From contig CM035806.1 in the NCBI GenBank assembly GCA_020466095.1, forward strand, positions 138,494,475-138,558,474: a DNA stretch of 64,000 nucleotides, written 5' to 3'. A model generated the notes under the pieces. It was not told the DNA's origin and ran no database searches. It saw nothing but the letters and a program-made list of their open reading frames with translations. Source of the DNA: Chlorops oryzae. Lineage: Eukaryota > Arthropoda > Insecta > Diptera > Chloropidae. Below, in pieces: positions 21,843-31,460 of this stretch. Position numbers and translations under genes: made by a program. Positions within the stretch are counted from its first letter, which is position 1. Each line of letters opens with the position of its first letter.

Positions 21843-23139
21843 ATATTGAAATCATCATTTTGATCTTCATCATCATTTTCATCTGGAACTTGATGTCTCG
21901 CATCATAAATCAACTTGGCCATGTCCTTCTGCTTTTGCTGGCGCTGCTACTTGTCCGCACACTTGTCATTATCAGTTAAAGATACTATTTATAGCATTCA
22001 TCTATTCGTTTGCTCATCCGTTCATTCGGCCACCATTACCATATAATATTTTCAATTTCTTTGCTCTACGGACTTGAGAATGACGCTGAGGTTGAGGTTG
22101 AGGATGATGCTGCCAATGTCGCTGCCTTGCCGCTGATGTTGCTACACCAACGTAGCTCGATTCTCTCTCTCTCTCTCTCTCTTTATCTCTCTCTCTCTCT
22201 CTTTCTCTGTCTTTCTGCTTTGGCAACAATTTTATTTTAATTACTATCATTTTGGGCCGTATATTCTGTCATAAAATGCACAAGCACAATGGTAATTACG
22301 AACAGGGCCCAGCAATCGAGCACTCAACCAAGAACATCATCATCAAACCATATCGCTCGCATTGCAATGAACATTGTATGGCGCTTCGGCTCTATGTAAT
22401 ACCATCAATTGAACAACGGCAACGCCAGAGCTTTGTACTTAATGTGAGCATTAAGGAACTGTAAGCTCTTTGTTATGCCCTGCCGTGGTCTCTCCTTGCT
22501 CTGTATTAAAAAAAAAAAAAAACTGCTTTTCAGGCAAAATGAGAAATCCTTTTTTCCCCTCTTCTTATTTTCTGCACCCCATACCGTGTTTCTCTTGTTG
22601 TAGTTAAGCACTTTTGGTCTTAAGAACAGGTGTGTCCATCGTTTTATATTTCATAAAAGACAAAATGAAAAAAAAAGAGCAGGAAAATCAAGTATATTTT
22701 TTTTCCTTTTTTCATGAAAATTATGAAAATAATATGCGTTATTTTCGACGAGTTCAGCCAAGTGAGAATTTTTTATGAAAGCACATAAAATTACTAAAGC
22801 ATAAAAGAATTTTCAAGGGGAAAATTAAAGTCTGTAATGGTTTGGAATTCGGAGCTGCTTAACGTTAATGGAAAAGATGAATTTTCCTTTTGAATCTGAG
22901 AAGATAAATTGTAATTAATTTAATATGTGCTTAAATTAAATTTTGTTTTTTTTTTTTTTTTTTTTTGGAAAAAAGGCGAAAGAAATATTAGGCAAATGTG
23001 CTCATTACGAATTTCACTAGAATTTTTAAATTAGTCTTTAACAAGACTTTTATTTTTTATGTACTTCGTTCGCAATTAAGAAAGACCTCCTCTTGCCCAC
23101 TTTACGGGCGAGGAATTCGCAGCGCAGAAGTTTTTAAAC
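21843..23139. other. Unannotated spacer with CT and T tracts
   Basis: CT microsatellite at 22163-22208 and homopolymer T at 22946-22967. The short ORF at 22252-22464 is unrecognised. No gene called. Confidence 0.4.
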
Positions 23140-23179
23140 TATAAAACCGCAACCTCGAATAGCACACAACATCATTCAG
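23140..23179 (+). promoter_or_regulatory. Candidate TATA/Inr core promoter
   Basis: TATAAAA at 23140-23146 and an arthropod initiator-like TCATTC at 23172-23177, with the A at 23174. The spacing, about 33 bp, is close to the usual TATA-to-Inr distance. Local GC content rises here. Chance occurrence is possible in AT-rich DNA. Confidence 0.3.
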
Positions 23180-23359
23180 ATGACTCTCGCCAATAAACCG
23201 AAACAGTTAAGCATCCAACCGAACGGACAGACCAAAGAGTCATGTAGCAACACGTTAGAATTCGCTCATACCCGCACTCACAGCTTGATGCCATTATTTT
23301 CTGTCGCTGCAATCAAGCTACAACAATCTAAAGCAATTCAGCAACAAATTCGAAAATAA
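23180..23359 (+). CDS. Unrecognised 59-codon ORF behind the candidate promoter
   Basis: The ATG at 23180 is only six bases after the putative initiator adenine. The frame runs 59 codons to TAA at 23357-23359. The predicted peptide starts MTLANKPKQLSIQP, is rich in Gln, Ser, Thr and Lys, and ends IQQQIRK. There is no signal peptide, membrane segment or known motif. A 5' leader of a few bases would be unusually short, so the ATG-containing DNA could instead be a 5' UTR or first exon of an unseen gene. I keep it because the promoter-like motifs and the higher GC content coincide. Confidence 0.2.
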   Translation: MTLANKPKQLSIQPNGQTKESCSNTLEFAHTRTHSLMPLFSVAAIKLQQSKAIQQQIRK

Positions 23360-24361
23360 ATAGTTCACATGCACGGAATCCAACAAAAAAATAAAACAAA
23401 CAACAAAACACGATAGGGCGAATTATACGACCTATTCTCAAAGCCCTACGATCCGACCCACCCATGCCGTCACTCCTCGGCGATTTCTCAGTGATGAGAT
23501 TTTGGCTGAAAAGTTTTCTTGTAAATGAATTTTGCACATTTTTCACTTTTTCACTAGGACGATAAAACGAAAACCTAAAGCAGCACAATACAATTCAACG
23601 ATTATGAGAGGATATGGCGTTTGTTCGTCCAAGTGTTACGTTGCGAACGACTCCAAGTGCATCGTACGAAATTATCATTAAGATTTTCAAATTAAGTAGT
23701 CGAACACATTGGAAAATTTCTTGCCGGAGACCGGAAGTTCGGAAATCGACTTTTGCTTTCGAACCATTCTGATCATCTATCTATTTTATAAATCCAAAAT
23801 TCTAACCAAAAGAGTCAACGCCCACAGGCGGGAGATGCAAAACGGTTAAGCTCGGATAAGTAATTTTCAAATTACATGAAATATTTTGACACCGCGATCA
23901 TTAATTGATCTTTTCGACCTTTTTTGTCTAATACAGAGTCAATTTTTGATGAAACTTTTTAATTTTTGTAGGAGTAGCCTTGTCAGTTGGAATAATCATT
24001 AGAGGATATATGTATGTATGTTTGTTGAGTAGCGTAAATAGTCAACCCTTTAAGCCCCGCATTTTATCCTGCTGTCTCATACCATTATTTTTGACTCGTA
24101 ACGAAAGGTGATGGTGAGTAGTTGAACCAGGCGAGGATTTGAGCTGTTTTGATCAATTATATACGTTGCTGAAAAAAATTATCTCCAAACAAAAAAGGGC
24201 CTAGAACTTTTTGAACAACCAATAAAATTATAAAGATTTTTCTTTTTCCTCATTTTTTGTTATAATTGCGCTTCAAGTCTGCAAGAAGCCAATCACTATA
24301 AAGTCATTTCCTTTGCTCAATTTTCAAATTTAAACTTTTTTCTACATGGCTGCACTCTATT
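23360..24361. other. Unannotated spacer
   Basis: No element ends or protein motif identified. GC content falls back to background after about 23480. Confidence 0.4.
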
Positions 24362-24657
24362 AAGCCTGAACTCCACTAAAGAGTTTTTACGTAGAGAAAA
24401 TAGTGTAGAGTGTAGAGAATCTGCCTCTAAACTGAAAAAGAATGTTTTCTCTACGACTCTACAGTAGAGAAAATTACTTTGGCAGTGTATGTAGTCGTTG
24501 AGCACATACTACAGCGCTACTCTAAATATGTCGACAACAGCCTGACGTTGAGCTTTAGAATTGCAGAGACGGTCTTCAGTGTATACAATAAAGGTACATT
24601 CTCTACACGCTACACACTTTTGTCTATGTAAAAAACTCTATAGTGTATTTCAGGCTT
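24362..24657. mobile_element. Palindromic MITE with AAGCCTGAA ends
   Basis: About 296 bp. The arms of roughly 60 bp start AAGCCTGAA and share CACTA, AGAGTTTTTAC and TGTAGAGAAT in inverted order. The centre repeats CTCTAC/GTAGAG motifs. TA follows the right end; the left flank is TT, so a TA target duplication is only partly preserved. Confidence 0.65.
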
Positions 24658-24844
24658 TACAAATAAATTCGAAATAAAAGGATTCTCTTAGAAAAGTTTT
24701 CATGCATTCTTTTCTTAGACAATTAATCGACCATAATAGAAATAAAGTCTTTGACATTATAGTACTATGAAGTAAAAGCTACAGAATAAACCTTCAATAT
24801 AAAGCAATTCATAAGAGGAATAACCACAATTTGAGTAATTAGCT

Positions 24845-24978
24845 TCTATGGTGTTCATAAAGATCCTCTACGAAAAGTGAAGGAATCGTATCCATTTTTA
24901 CAAAAGTTTATCTATATGCCGGGTATTGTATTGCAAGGCTCTCGCCTGACTTCATATGACACTCTAACTTGTTTAATT
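24845..24978 (+). mobile_element. F1 DINE-1-like 3'-end fragment
   Basis: CCGGGTATTGTATTGCAAGG, a degraded hairpin GGCTCTCGCCTGAC, and CACTCTAACTTGTTT match the F1 3' terminus. The upstream 70 bp fit the adjoining F1 block weakly. The 5' part is absent. Confidence 0.6.
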
Positions 24979-25849
24979 TGTTTTTTTTTTTTTTGTTTTT
25001 TTCTGTTGACTATATCTACCCGTTCATTTTGTCTATTACAAGAGCATTCACTATTTACAATCGGGCGGGAGGTTCGGGTGCGTTAGAGTGTGTCCATGTG
25101 CACATTTGAGCAATGAAAACACATACAGACGCATTCGAACAACTCACTAGAATCGCAAACGAATTGCCCAAAAAATAGAGTGAGAAAAAAGCAGCAGAAG
25201 ACATAAGTATATATGTCTATATATGCAGGTGCCAGCAAAAAAAAGCCAAACAACTGGATTCCCTGCGAGAGAAACGAAAATAAAAAAATAAACGGAGAAA
25301 CGATAACAGTAAGAACCCAAAAACTTTATTTTCTATTGAATTTTTCCAATCTGTTTGGTTTTTTTTTTTTTGTTTGTTTGTTTTGTAATTACATTCTTTT
25401 TGAGCCCAGTACTGAAGAAAATTCATTTCGGACCATATTAAGAGCTTTCAAAAAGTATTGCAATAATGTTAAGCAGAGACCTCACAACTATGTTCGACGT
25501 GATCGAGTCCATGTTTTCTGCAATAAGACTCAGTCCATAATTTACCCAATGCAATGCAGATACAATTCTTTTGCCATAATGAAGAATTTAAATCTGACTC
25601 TTCATATTGTAAAGCATACATTACAACCAAAACGAAATTTCATAAATTTTATTTTGGGCTTCATTGGTCTTGGTTTTCTTTTGATGAAATATCAAATCAA
25701 CCAAATTCATTTCACGTTTATCCGACGTCTCGACGATAATTTTTCGCCATCTTGAGGGATTTCTTGTAAATAAACATTTTTTCATTTAAATAAACATACA
25801 CATCCAATTTTCTTAATTGATGCCAAATATATTTTGGTATATATCTATA
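24979..25849. other. Unannotated spacer
   Basis: T-homopolymers at 24979-24993 and 25360-25371. The 180-codon plus-strand frame at 25213-25755 has no recognisable domain and a low-complexity start; I regard it as chance. Confidence 0.4.
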
Positions 25850-26090
25850 TTAGAATGGGTCAATTTGTATGGACGAAAAAAACTTGATAAGGAGTATATC
25901 AAAATCGTAATCTACGGAAAAATCTAAGCAACTTTACCGAAGAAACTATAGGTCTAAAACCAAAACTGACCTCCCGCTTTTCGATCCAAAGTTTTTCTTA
26001 AGAATTTGAATGTATTGGGTATACATATTCAAAATTCGAAATTTTTTGAAGTAGAAAAATTTGAATTCCAAAAAAATTGACCCACTCTAA
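25850..26090. mobile_element. MITE with TTAGAATGGGTCAATTT ends, TA flanks
   Basis: 241 bp. The left end TTAGAATGGGTCAATTT is the inverse of the right end with one mismatch. TA lies on both sides (25848-25849, 26091-26092). No coding capacity. It abuts an F2 fragment on its right. Confidence 0.8.
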
Positions 26091-26335
26091 TATATATACA
26101 TATAAGTATATTCTTGAATAGGAATCTGAATCGACTTAGACATGTCCGTCTGTCCGTAACTTCCCAAGTAAATGGCATAGAAGCTTCAAGTTCAAAATAT
26201 TGCTTTACCAAAAAGAAAAATAGGTTTAGGAGGAAAATTAATGTAGCCCGCCCACTGCCACACCAATCAAAACGTATTAAAACTTCTATAGAGGGAGGCT
26301 TAACGTAATGCGCCAATATTGTCGGAATGCTTTAT
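26091..26335 (+). mobile_element. F2 DINE-1-like internal fragment
   Basis: TATTCTTGAATAGGAATCTG, ATCGACTTAGACATGTCCGT, GCCCGCCCACTGCCAC and TAATGCGCCAATATTGTCGG appear in the same order as in the F2 copy at 9736. The 5' hairpin, most of the microsatellite and the 3' hairpin are lost. Confidence 0.7.
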
Positions 26336-26344
26336 GTATGTATA

Positions 26345-27000
26345 TTAGGGTGATGACTTTAAGTGTTTTTTTCTCAAAAAAAAATTCCTGTATTATAGTA
26401 CGATGAACTTTTATTAAAGATGACATAAAACATTAATTTTAAGGTTGTTTGATAAAAAAAATGTCACGCACCAAGTCATTTGAAAAATTTAATTTTTTAT
26501 TTTTTTCCACATTTTTTAAGTTAATGTAAGCAGAGTCGCTCCTAGAGGGGTCAAATGTAAGACCAACTCCCATTATTTTTTTACTCCCAATAATTTCTCT
26601 AAGCAAACCTTCCCCCTATCTCCACTCCTTAAGGGGGCTCCCATACAAAAGTAATTTTTTATGAATTTTCCCCCCACTGTCCTAACTAGCCCCAGAGTGC
26701 CCCTAGAGGAGTCAAATGTTTCACCGACCCCCAATAACTTTGTCTCCTTAACATTTTTTCCCAACATACTGACCCCCTATCTCCCCTCCTTAGGGGGTCA
26801 CCCATACAAAATTACCTTAATTTTATCACAATTTCATACAAAATGGCTGTCACTACAGTCAAACCCCTCCTAGGGGGATTATATATATGACCGACCCCTA
26901 TTATTTTTTTACCCCAAATATTTTCTTCAAACATACCTACCCTCTATCTCCTCTCCTTAGGGGGGTTCCCATACAAAAATAGGCTTAAATTAAAGAAAAA
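26345..27000. repeat. TTAGGGTGATGAC element with three ~160-bp tandem units
   Basis: TA then TTAGGGTGATGAC at 26345 resembles the ends of nearby MITEs. Three diverged units start near 26542, 26702 and 26867. Each contains CCTAGRGGGG, CCGACCCCYA, CCTATCTC and CCTTAGGGGG, then CCCATACAAAA. The right border was not found. Confidence 0.65.
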
Positions 27001-27244
27001 TGCCTCACGAACTTCAATCTATAATATAGATGCCGTAGGAACAAGAACGAGCATGTTCAGTATGCATATTCGAAAAATTTACAAATTTACCTTTTAAACG
27101 AGCCTAATATGAAGAATATTGGATTAGTTTTTGGTATGTTTTAATAATATGTTATAATTATTACCTTTTTTTTAAAACTGAATTTTGGGTTCCATCCCCT
27201 AACTGGGCAAATAATGACCCTAGTAGAAAAAAATAAATTTTCTA

Positions 27245-27474
27245 GTCAAATGCCGCAAACCTCAATCTATGACGAGTTTTTTGAGACTATAACTTTGCAT
27301 GTCTCTCTCGGTCTGTATGCATGCAAAGACTCAAGACACGAACGTGAAAACAGTGAATAATGCGTTTCAAAAAATATTTGTTCTGAATTAATTTCATGAA
27401 TAGAAACCACTAACCGATATAAATGGTTATAGTTTTAAAAAACTCGTCATAGATTGAGGTTTGCGGCATTTGAC
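27245..27474. repeat. Fold-back: 49-bp inverted repeat around a 132-bp loop
   Basis: Arms 27245-27293 and 27426-27474 start GTCAAATGCCGCAAACC and match in inverted order apart from about two bases. The loop has no recognisable content. It is probably a small fold-back element or MITE. Confidence 0.85.
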
Positions 27475-28089
27475 TCGAAAATCGGGAAAGTAGAATAATT
27501 ATTATAATTTGCCAGAAAATTAGAGTAAAAAATATCAACTACTCATTTTTTGTTGGAAAAAAACTTTATGTGCTTTACCTTGCTTGGCCCTCTTATTATA
27601 TAAAAATGAAAGGTACGAGTCTATACTTTCAATCTAAACCAAAAAAAATTCACCATCTAATACCTTTTCTGTAAGTAACATCGATTTGAATTTCAAAAGT
27701 CACAGCAATGTTTCATACAAATGCTCAATAAGACAAAAAAATGGGGCATACTTTTAGGTCTTACGAAATTAAAACATGGAACGATTTATAAATGAAACAT
27801 TGTTTTTGTTTACGAATATTTAGGCGATACCATTTCAATGTAAAAAAAACATATTTAACATCAATATCTTTCTATGACACACTTTAACTTGGCATGCTTT
27901 ACTAGAAAAGCGGAATGCATTTGTGAGATATTTTCGGTGATTTCGAAGGCTAATATCGTTCGCGGAATGCTGTTGAGGGTATTATCCTCTTTTGAATGGA
28001 GACAACAATGTTTAAGCTTTTGGAAAAAATTAAAATTCTATAATTTATGTGAAAATTCCATATAATGCTAGAAAGGAAATAAAAACATG
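27475..28089. other. Spacer, nothing recognised
   Basis: AT-rich, no motif seen. Confidence 0.4.
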
Positions 28090-28400
28090 TAAAATATCCA
28101 ACTTTCGATGGGCGTTAAACCCAAAGTAGGCGTGGCAGCCCCAAAATTTTTAGCTTTTTTTTGAGGAGAACTCAATTAAGAAGTGTCTCGAATTTCAAGT
28201 CCCTAGGTTTAAAAATAAACATTTTGACTTGTGAATGTATATGGGAGGTGGGCGTGGCAGTGAGCGGATTTCCAAGATTTTTCAAAATATCTTAATTTAG
28301 TCCACAGAAGTGTTTCTGCAAAATTTCAATGCTCTACGACCACTCCTTCTATTTTTTCCAAAAAATATATGGAGCGGGCCGCGTGAAAACGTACTTTATT
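28090..28400 (+). mobile_element. DINE-like GGCGTGGC repeat, unassigned family
   Basis: Contains AGGCGTGGCAG and GGGCGTGGCAG, then CAATGCTCTACGACCACTCC and a run of Ts. The same order recurs at 48345-48606 (CATTGCTCTAGGGCAACTCC). It shares the GGGCGTGGC motif with F1 but no other part, so it is probably a fourth related family. Confidence 0.5.
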
Positions 28401-28639
28401 AAGGGCTAGAGGTAGGAGTAGGGTCACAAAAATATGCATAACCCTTTAGTCAATAGAGAATCGGGGAATTTTTTTTCTTGTTTATTGTTCGAAATTCTTA
28501 TACGATTGTATCCCACTAAAATTGTTTTCATTAGAACATTGAGAAAGTCGATAAAACTCATTTTGTTTATAAAAAATCATTTTTTATGCAAAAAAAATTA
28601 TTTTTTATTTTTTATAAACAAATATGTGAAAAACAAGAA

Positions 28640-29213
28640 AAAGAAAAACGATAGGGCCGTAGAACCAAAACCGTTCCTATCAATGACGTATATCCCGAAT
28701 ATAACTGAGAGATTGAATAGAATAAATTATTACGACCACAAAAAAGTTAATATCGCGTACAAAATGAGAAACACGGTTCGGAGATTTTTCAACAATAAAA
28801 AGAGCAAAATTGACAAAGGAGACAGAAACAACGTTATATACCGGATAAAATGTAAGGGCAACAATGACGAACCGTGTGGGAAGATATACGTGGGAATAAC
28901 AGGAAATGCGCTAAAAACCAGACTAAGTGGACATAAATCAAACTTAAGAACCCGTAATCGAGGATTGACCAACAAAACAGCACTATCGTCCCACTGTATT
29001 GAAGAATTACACTCTCCCGACTTAGAAAATGTTCGCATATTACAAACGGAACATACATACAAAAAACGCTTAACTTTAGAGATGCTGCACATTATTGATG
29101 TACCGCCGCATAACAGAATCAACTACAAAGCTGATATAGAAAACGTCGCACACACATACAGACATATGATCTTTAAAAACAAAGCTATAAAAGCGAGAGC
29201 ACAACAACATTAG
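28640..29213 (+). pseudogene. Penelope-like element C-terminus with GIY-YIG endonuclease
   Basis: The open frame runs from 28434, but homology begins only near residue 75 (AVEPKPFLSMTYIPNITERL), so upstream codons are probably read-through. Visible GIY-YIG parts, numbered from 28434: VIY at 134-136 and YVG at 152-154 (equivalents of GIY and YIG), KTRL with Arg163, and Glu216 in TLEMLHI. Cys140 and Cys148 fall between the two motifs and His167 and His187 follow, matching the CCHH arrangement known for Penelope endonucleases. The reverse transcriptase is missing (5' truncation). The endonuclease in such elements nicks DNA at the target site. This frame has no stop within the domain, so its decay is mild. 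Confidence 0.85.
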
Positions 29214-29460
29214 CCGTACACAGTTCAACAGATAATTTTAAAAAGTTTTTTGTCATAAGAAAGTAATTGTTTAATTTTTTGTACATGTAAATAATATTTG
29301 GTGATTTGGTAATGTAAGTTCTATATTGTTAAAAAGTTTGTTGGTGATATTCCTCTTAATGTGTTCAATGTTATATGTAATTTTTTAGAGTCCCTGAAGA
29401 TGCTTTTCGACGAAAAGCGAAATATTGGACGTTTTCAAATTTAAATAAAAACCAAAACCT
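29214..29460 (+). mobile_element. Penelope-like element 3' region
   Basis: Follows the stop codon directly. It carries a hammerhead-like core at 29390-29430 and then AATAAA near 29443. The true 3' border is not clear; the AT-rich DNA after 29460 has no marker. Confidence 0.6.
29390..29430 (+). ncRNA. Hammerhead-ribozyme-like core
   Basis: GTCC (29390-29393) pairs with GGAC (29427-29430) as stem I. CTGAAGA (29394-29400) fits the conserved CUGANGA box. Stem II is GCTTTTC/GAAAAGC (29402-29408 with 29412-29418) closed by a GAC loop. GAAA is at 29419-29422, then TAT and T at the UH cleavage position (29425-29426). Stem III is reduced to about one pair. One extra T (29401) sits between the core and stem II. 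Hammerheads with very short stem III are known from Penelope-like elements. Activity is not shown. Confidence 0.55.
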
Positions 29461-31418
29461 TGACCTTAAGCTCGAAAAAAACGTGTAGTATTTCTACAAA
29501 AGAGGAATAAATTTTTTATGTAAAGTTCATCAAATTTTGAACAATTATTATAAGGTGAAATTTAATTAAAATGCTTCGTTTACGTGATATAAATAATTGA
29601 AAAAAAAAAGTATCAAAAATACTATATTGTTAATAACTTTTGCAATTTTTCGAATTTTTCTCTGAAATTTTAGGAGAAGTCAAGTGCGTTGAATAACTTT
29701 AAAAAAAATTATTGTTTTCAAGATTTGAAAATTTCTTGAAATAGGTGGCCCGTTTCACGAATTCTTACCCTGCACTGTTTCTTTCCCGAACATAATATAA
29801 GCATCGTATGAGTGTTCTTCGTTCCATACTAGGAATCACGATGCACATACGCAGTGCTGTACGCGTAAAGAAAATCTTTGTTCGTTTTCGTTAGATTTTA
29901 AAATTTTCAATCCAATTTTTTTATTATTTTTTTTTTTTTTTATTGGAGGAGATAATTTTTATGGGAAGTTTCGGACACTTCATGCAATAATAACTAGAGA
30001 TATATATTGATATAAAGTAAAAGGTGATTTCTCCCTTATTGGAGCGTGTCAATTTTTTATGCTCTAAAGAGGCACTATCGTAGGAAAATGTATTATTTGA
30101 CTTCACAGAGCGACCTATCAGAAATGAGACGTGCGATTTTTATTGTTTTTGTTTATAGCTAGCCTGAATCTTAAAATTAAAAGATAACGCACACGATAAA
30201 AGTAATTTCACCTTTGGGTTTCACTATGCTTAATATATGTTTTCGGAGACACCGAATTTGAATTGAGCTCTATATTTGAAGCTGAGGCTTAGCCATAATC
30301 TCAAAATACAAGTAACAACAAAAAATCCTATCGTGGAAGCTCTTTTGTGGTTATGGATAAATCTGGAGCCGATGGAGATGAGATAATATTGCAATTCCCG
30401 GATTCATAGTGAAATTTTTTATTTGGTGCTGTGTAATTTTCCTAAAGCGCGTGTCAGGTCACGTCATAAATGGCTAAAGTGTCATATACAAAGCAGTAAC
30501 TAAAATGGCTTACACGTTTTCGAATATGATTGAAATTTATCTGAAATACTCCAAAACTTGGAAATAAAAAGTGCTTTGAGCTTTTTAAACTTATAAAATA
30601 AACGTCGAGCTCAAAGCTTCTTATCTGAAAATTCCGACATTTCGAGAATCTTATTTGGAAATGTTAAAAGTTCCACTTATTGAATCTCCACTTCTTCGTG
30701 CGCGCGTCACAACACACCACAACAACAACAACAAGAACAACAACAGCAATAAAAAACGAGCACGAAAAAAGAAATCACATCATCGACTGCATGCGCACAA
30801 AATTCAATTAAAAGATAGTTTCACAAAGGTATATTCTATGCTTTTCACATTTCGAAAGTGTGTGAGAAAGAGTTGTTTTCTGCAGTATAGTGTAATTTTG
30901 TCGGGTTTTCTCGTTCGCTACATTTCCTTTAGCTGCTCAGCAACAAGATGCCATCGCATTGAAGGTTTTACTAATTTAGTTTTCTAACTCTTTTCGGTTT
31001 TTTTGTTTCTATTATAATTTTTTTATTTATTTTTTTTTTTCGGAATGTGAATATGGGGGATAAAAAGCAAAACTTGAACTTAACTTGGACGTTCAATAAA
31101 ATTGAAATAAAATTCTTTAAACGAAATCTTAAAAATCCTCCGAGAAATTGATTCTTCTCTTAATTCAAATGAAAGAAAAAGAAAACAAGAAATTCCAAAA
31201 AAAAAAATTAAGTCAAAATAAAATGAAATGAAATGAAAGAGTAAACCATATAATGTAGAATGGAAAAAGGTGAGAAGGTATAAACCGAAAGAACATTTAG
31301 CAGCAGAAAGGAAATTTCAGACATTCAAACGTATTTGAAACTCACTGTTGAATCCTTTGAAGCTCAAATGTATTTTCTCAACGCAATATATACAGCTTAA
31401 TGCAATAACAAGCAATCC
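29461..31418. other. Unannotated spacer
   Basis: T-homopolymer at 29919-29941 and an ACA/AAC-rich patch near 30716-30750. Short ORFs have no motifs. I see no gene. Confidence 0.4.
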
Positions 31419-31460
31419 AACCCGCAGACACACACCCACACACACACACACACACACACA
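31419..31460. repeat. (CA)n microsatellite
   Basis: About 20 CA units with one ACCCAC interruption. Confidence 0.9.

Noticed and set aside
25213..25755. 180-codon ORF as a gene
   Set aside because: Lys/Asn- and Phe-rich composition driven by A and T runs, no domain, no signals.
28434..28640. Extension of the Penelope-like protein upstream of residue 75
   Set aside because: Lys/Ile/Phe-rich, no similarity to the reverse transcriptase; probably read-through of flanking AT-rich DNA.
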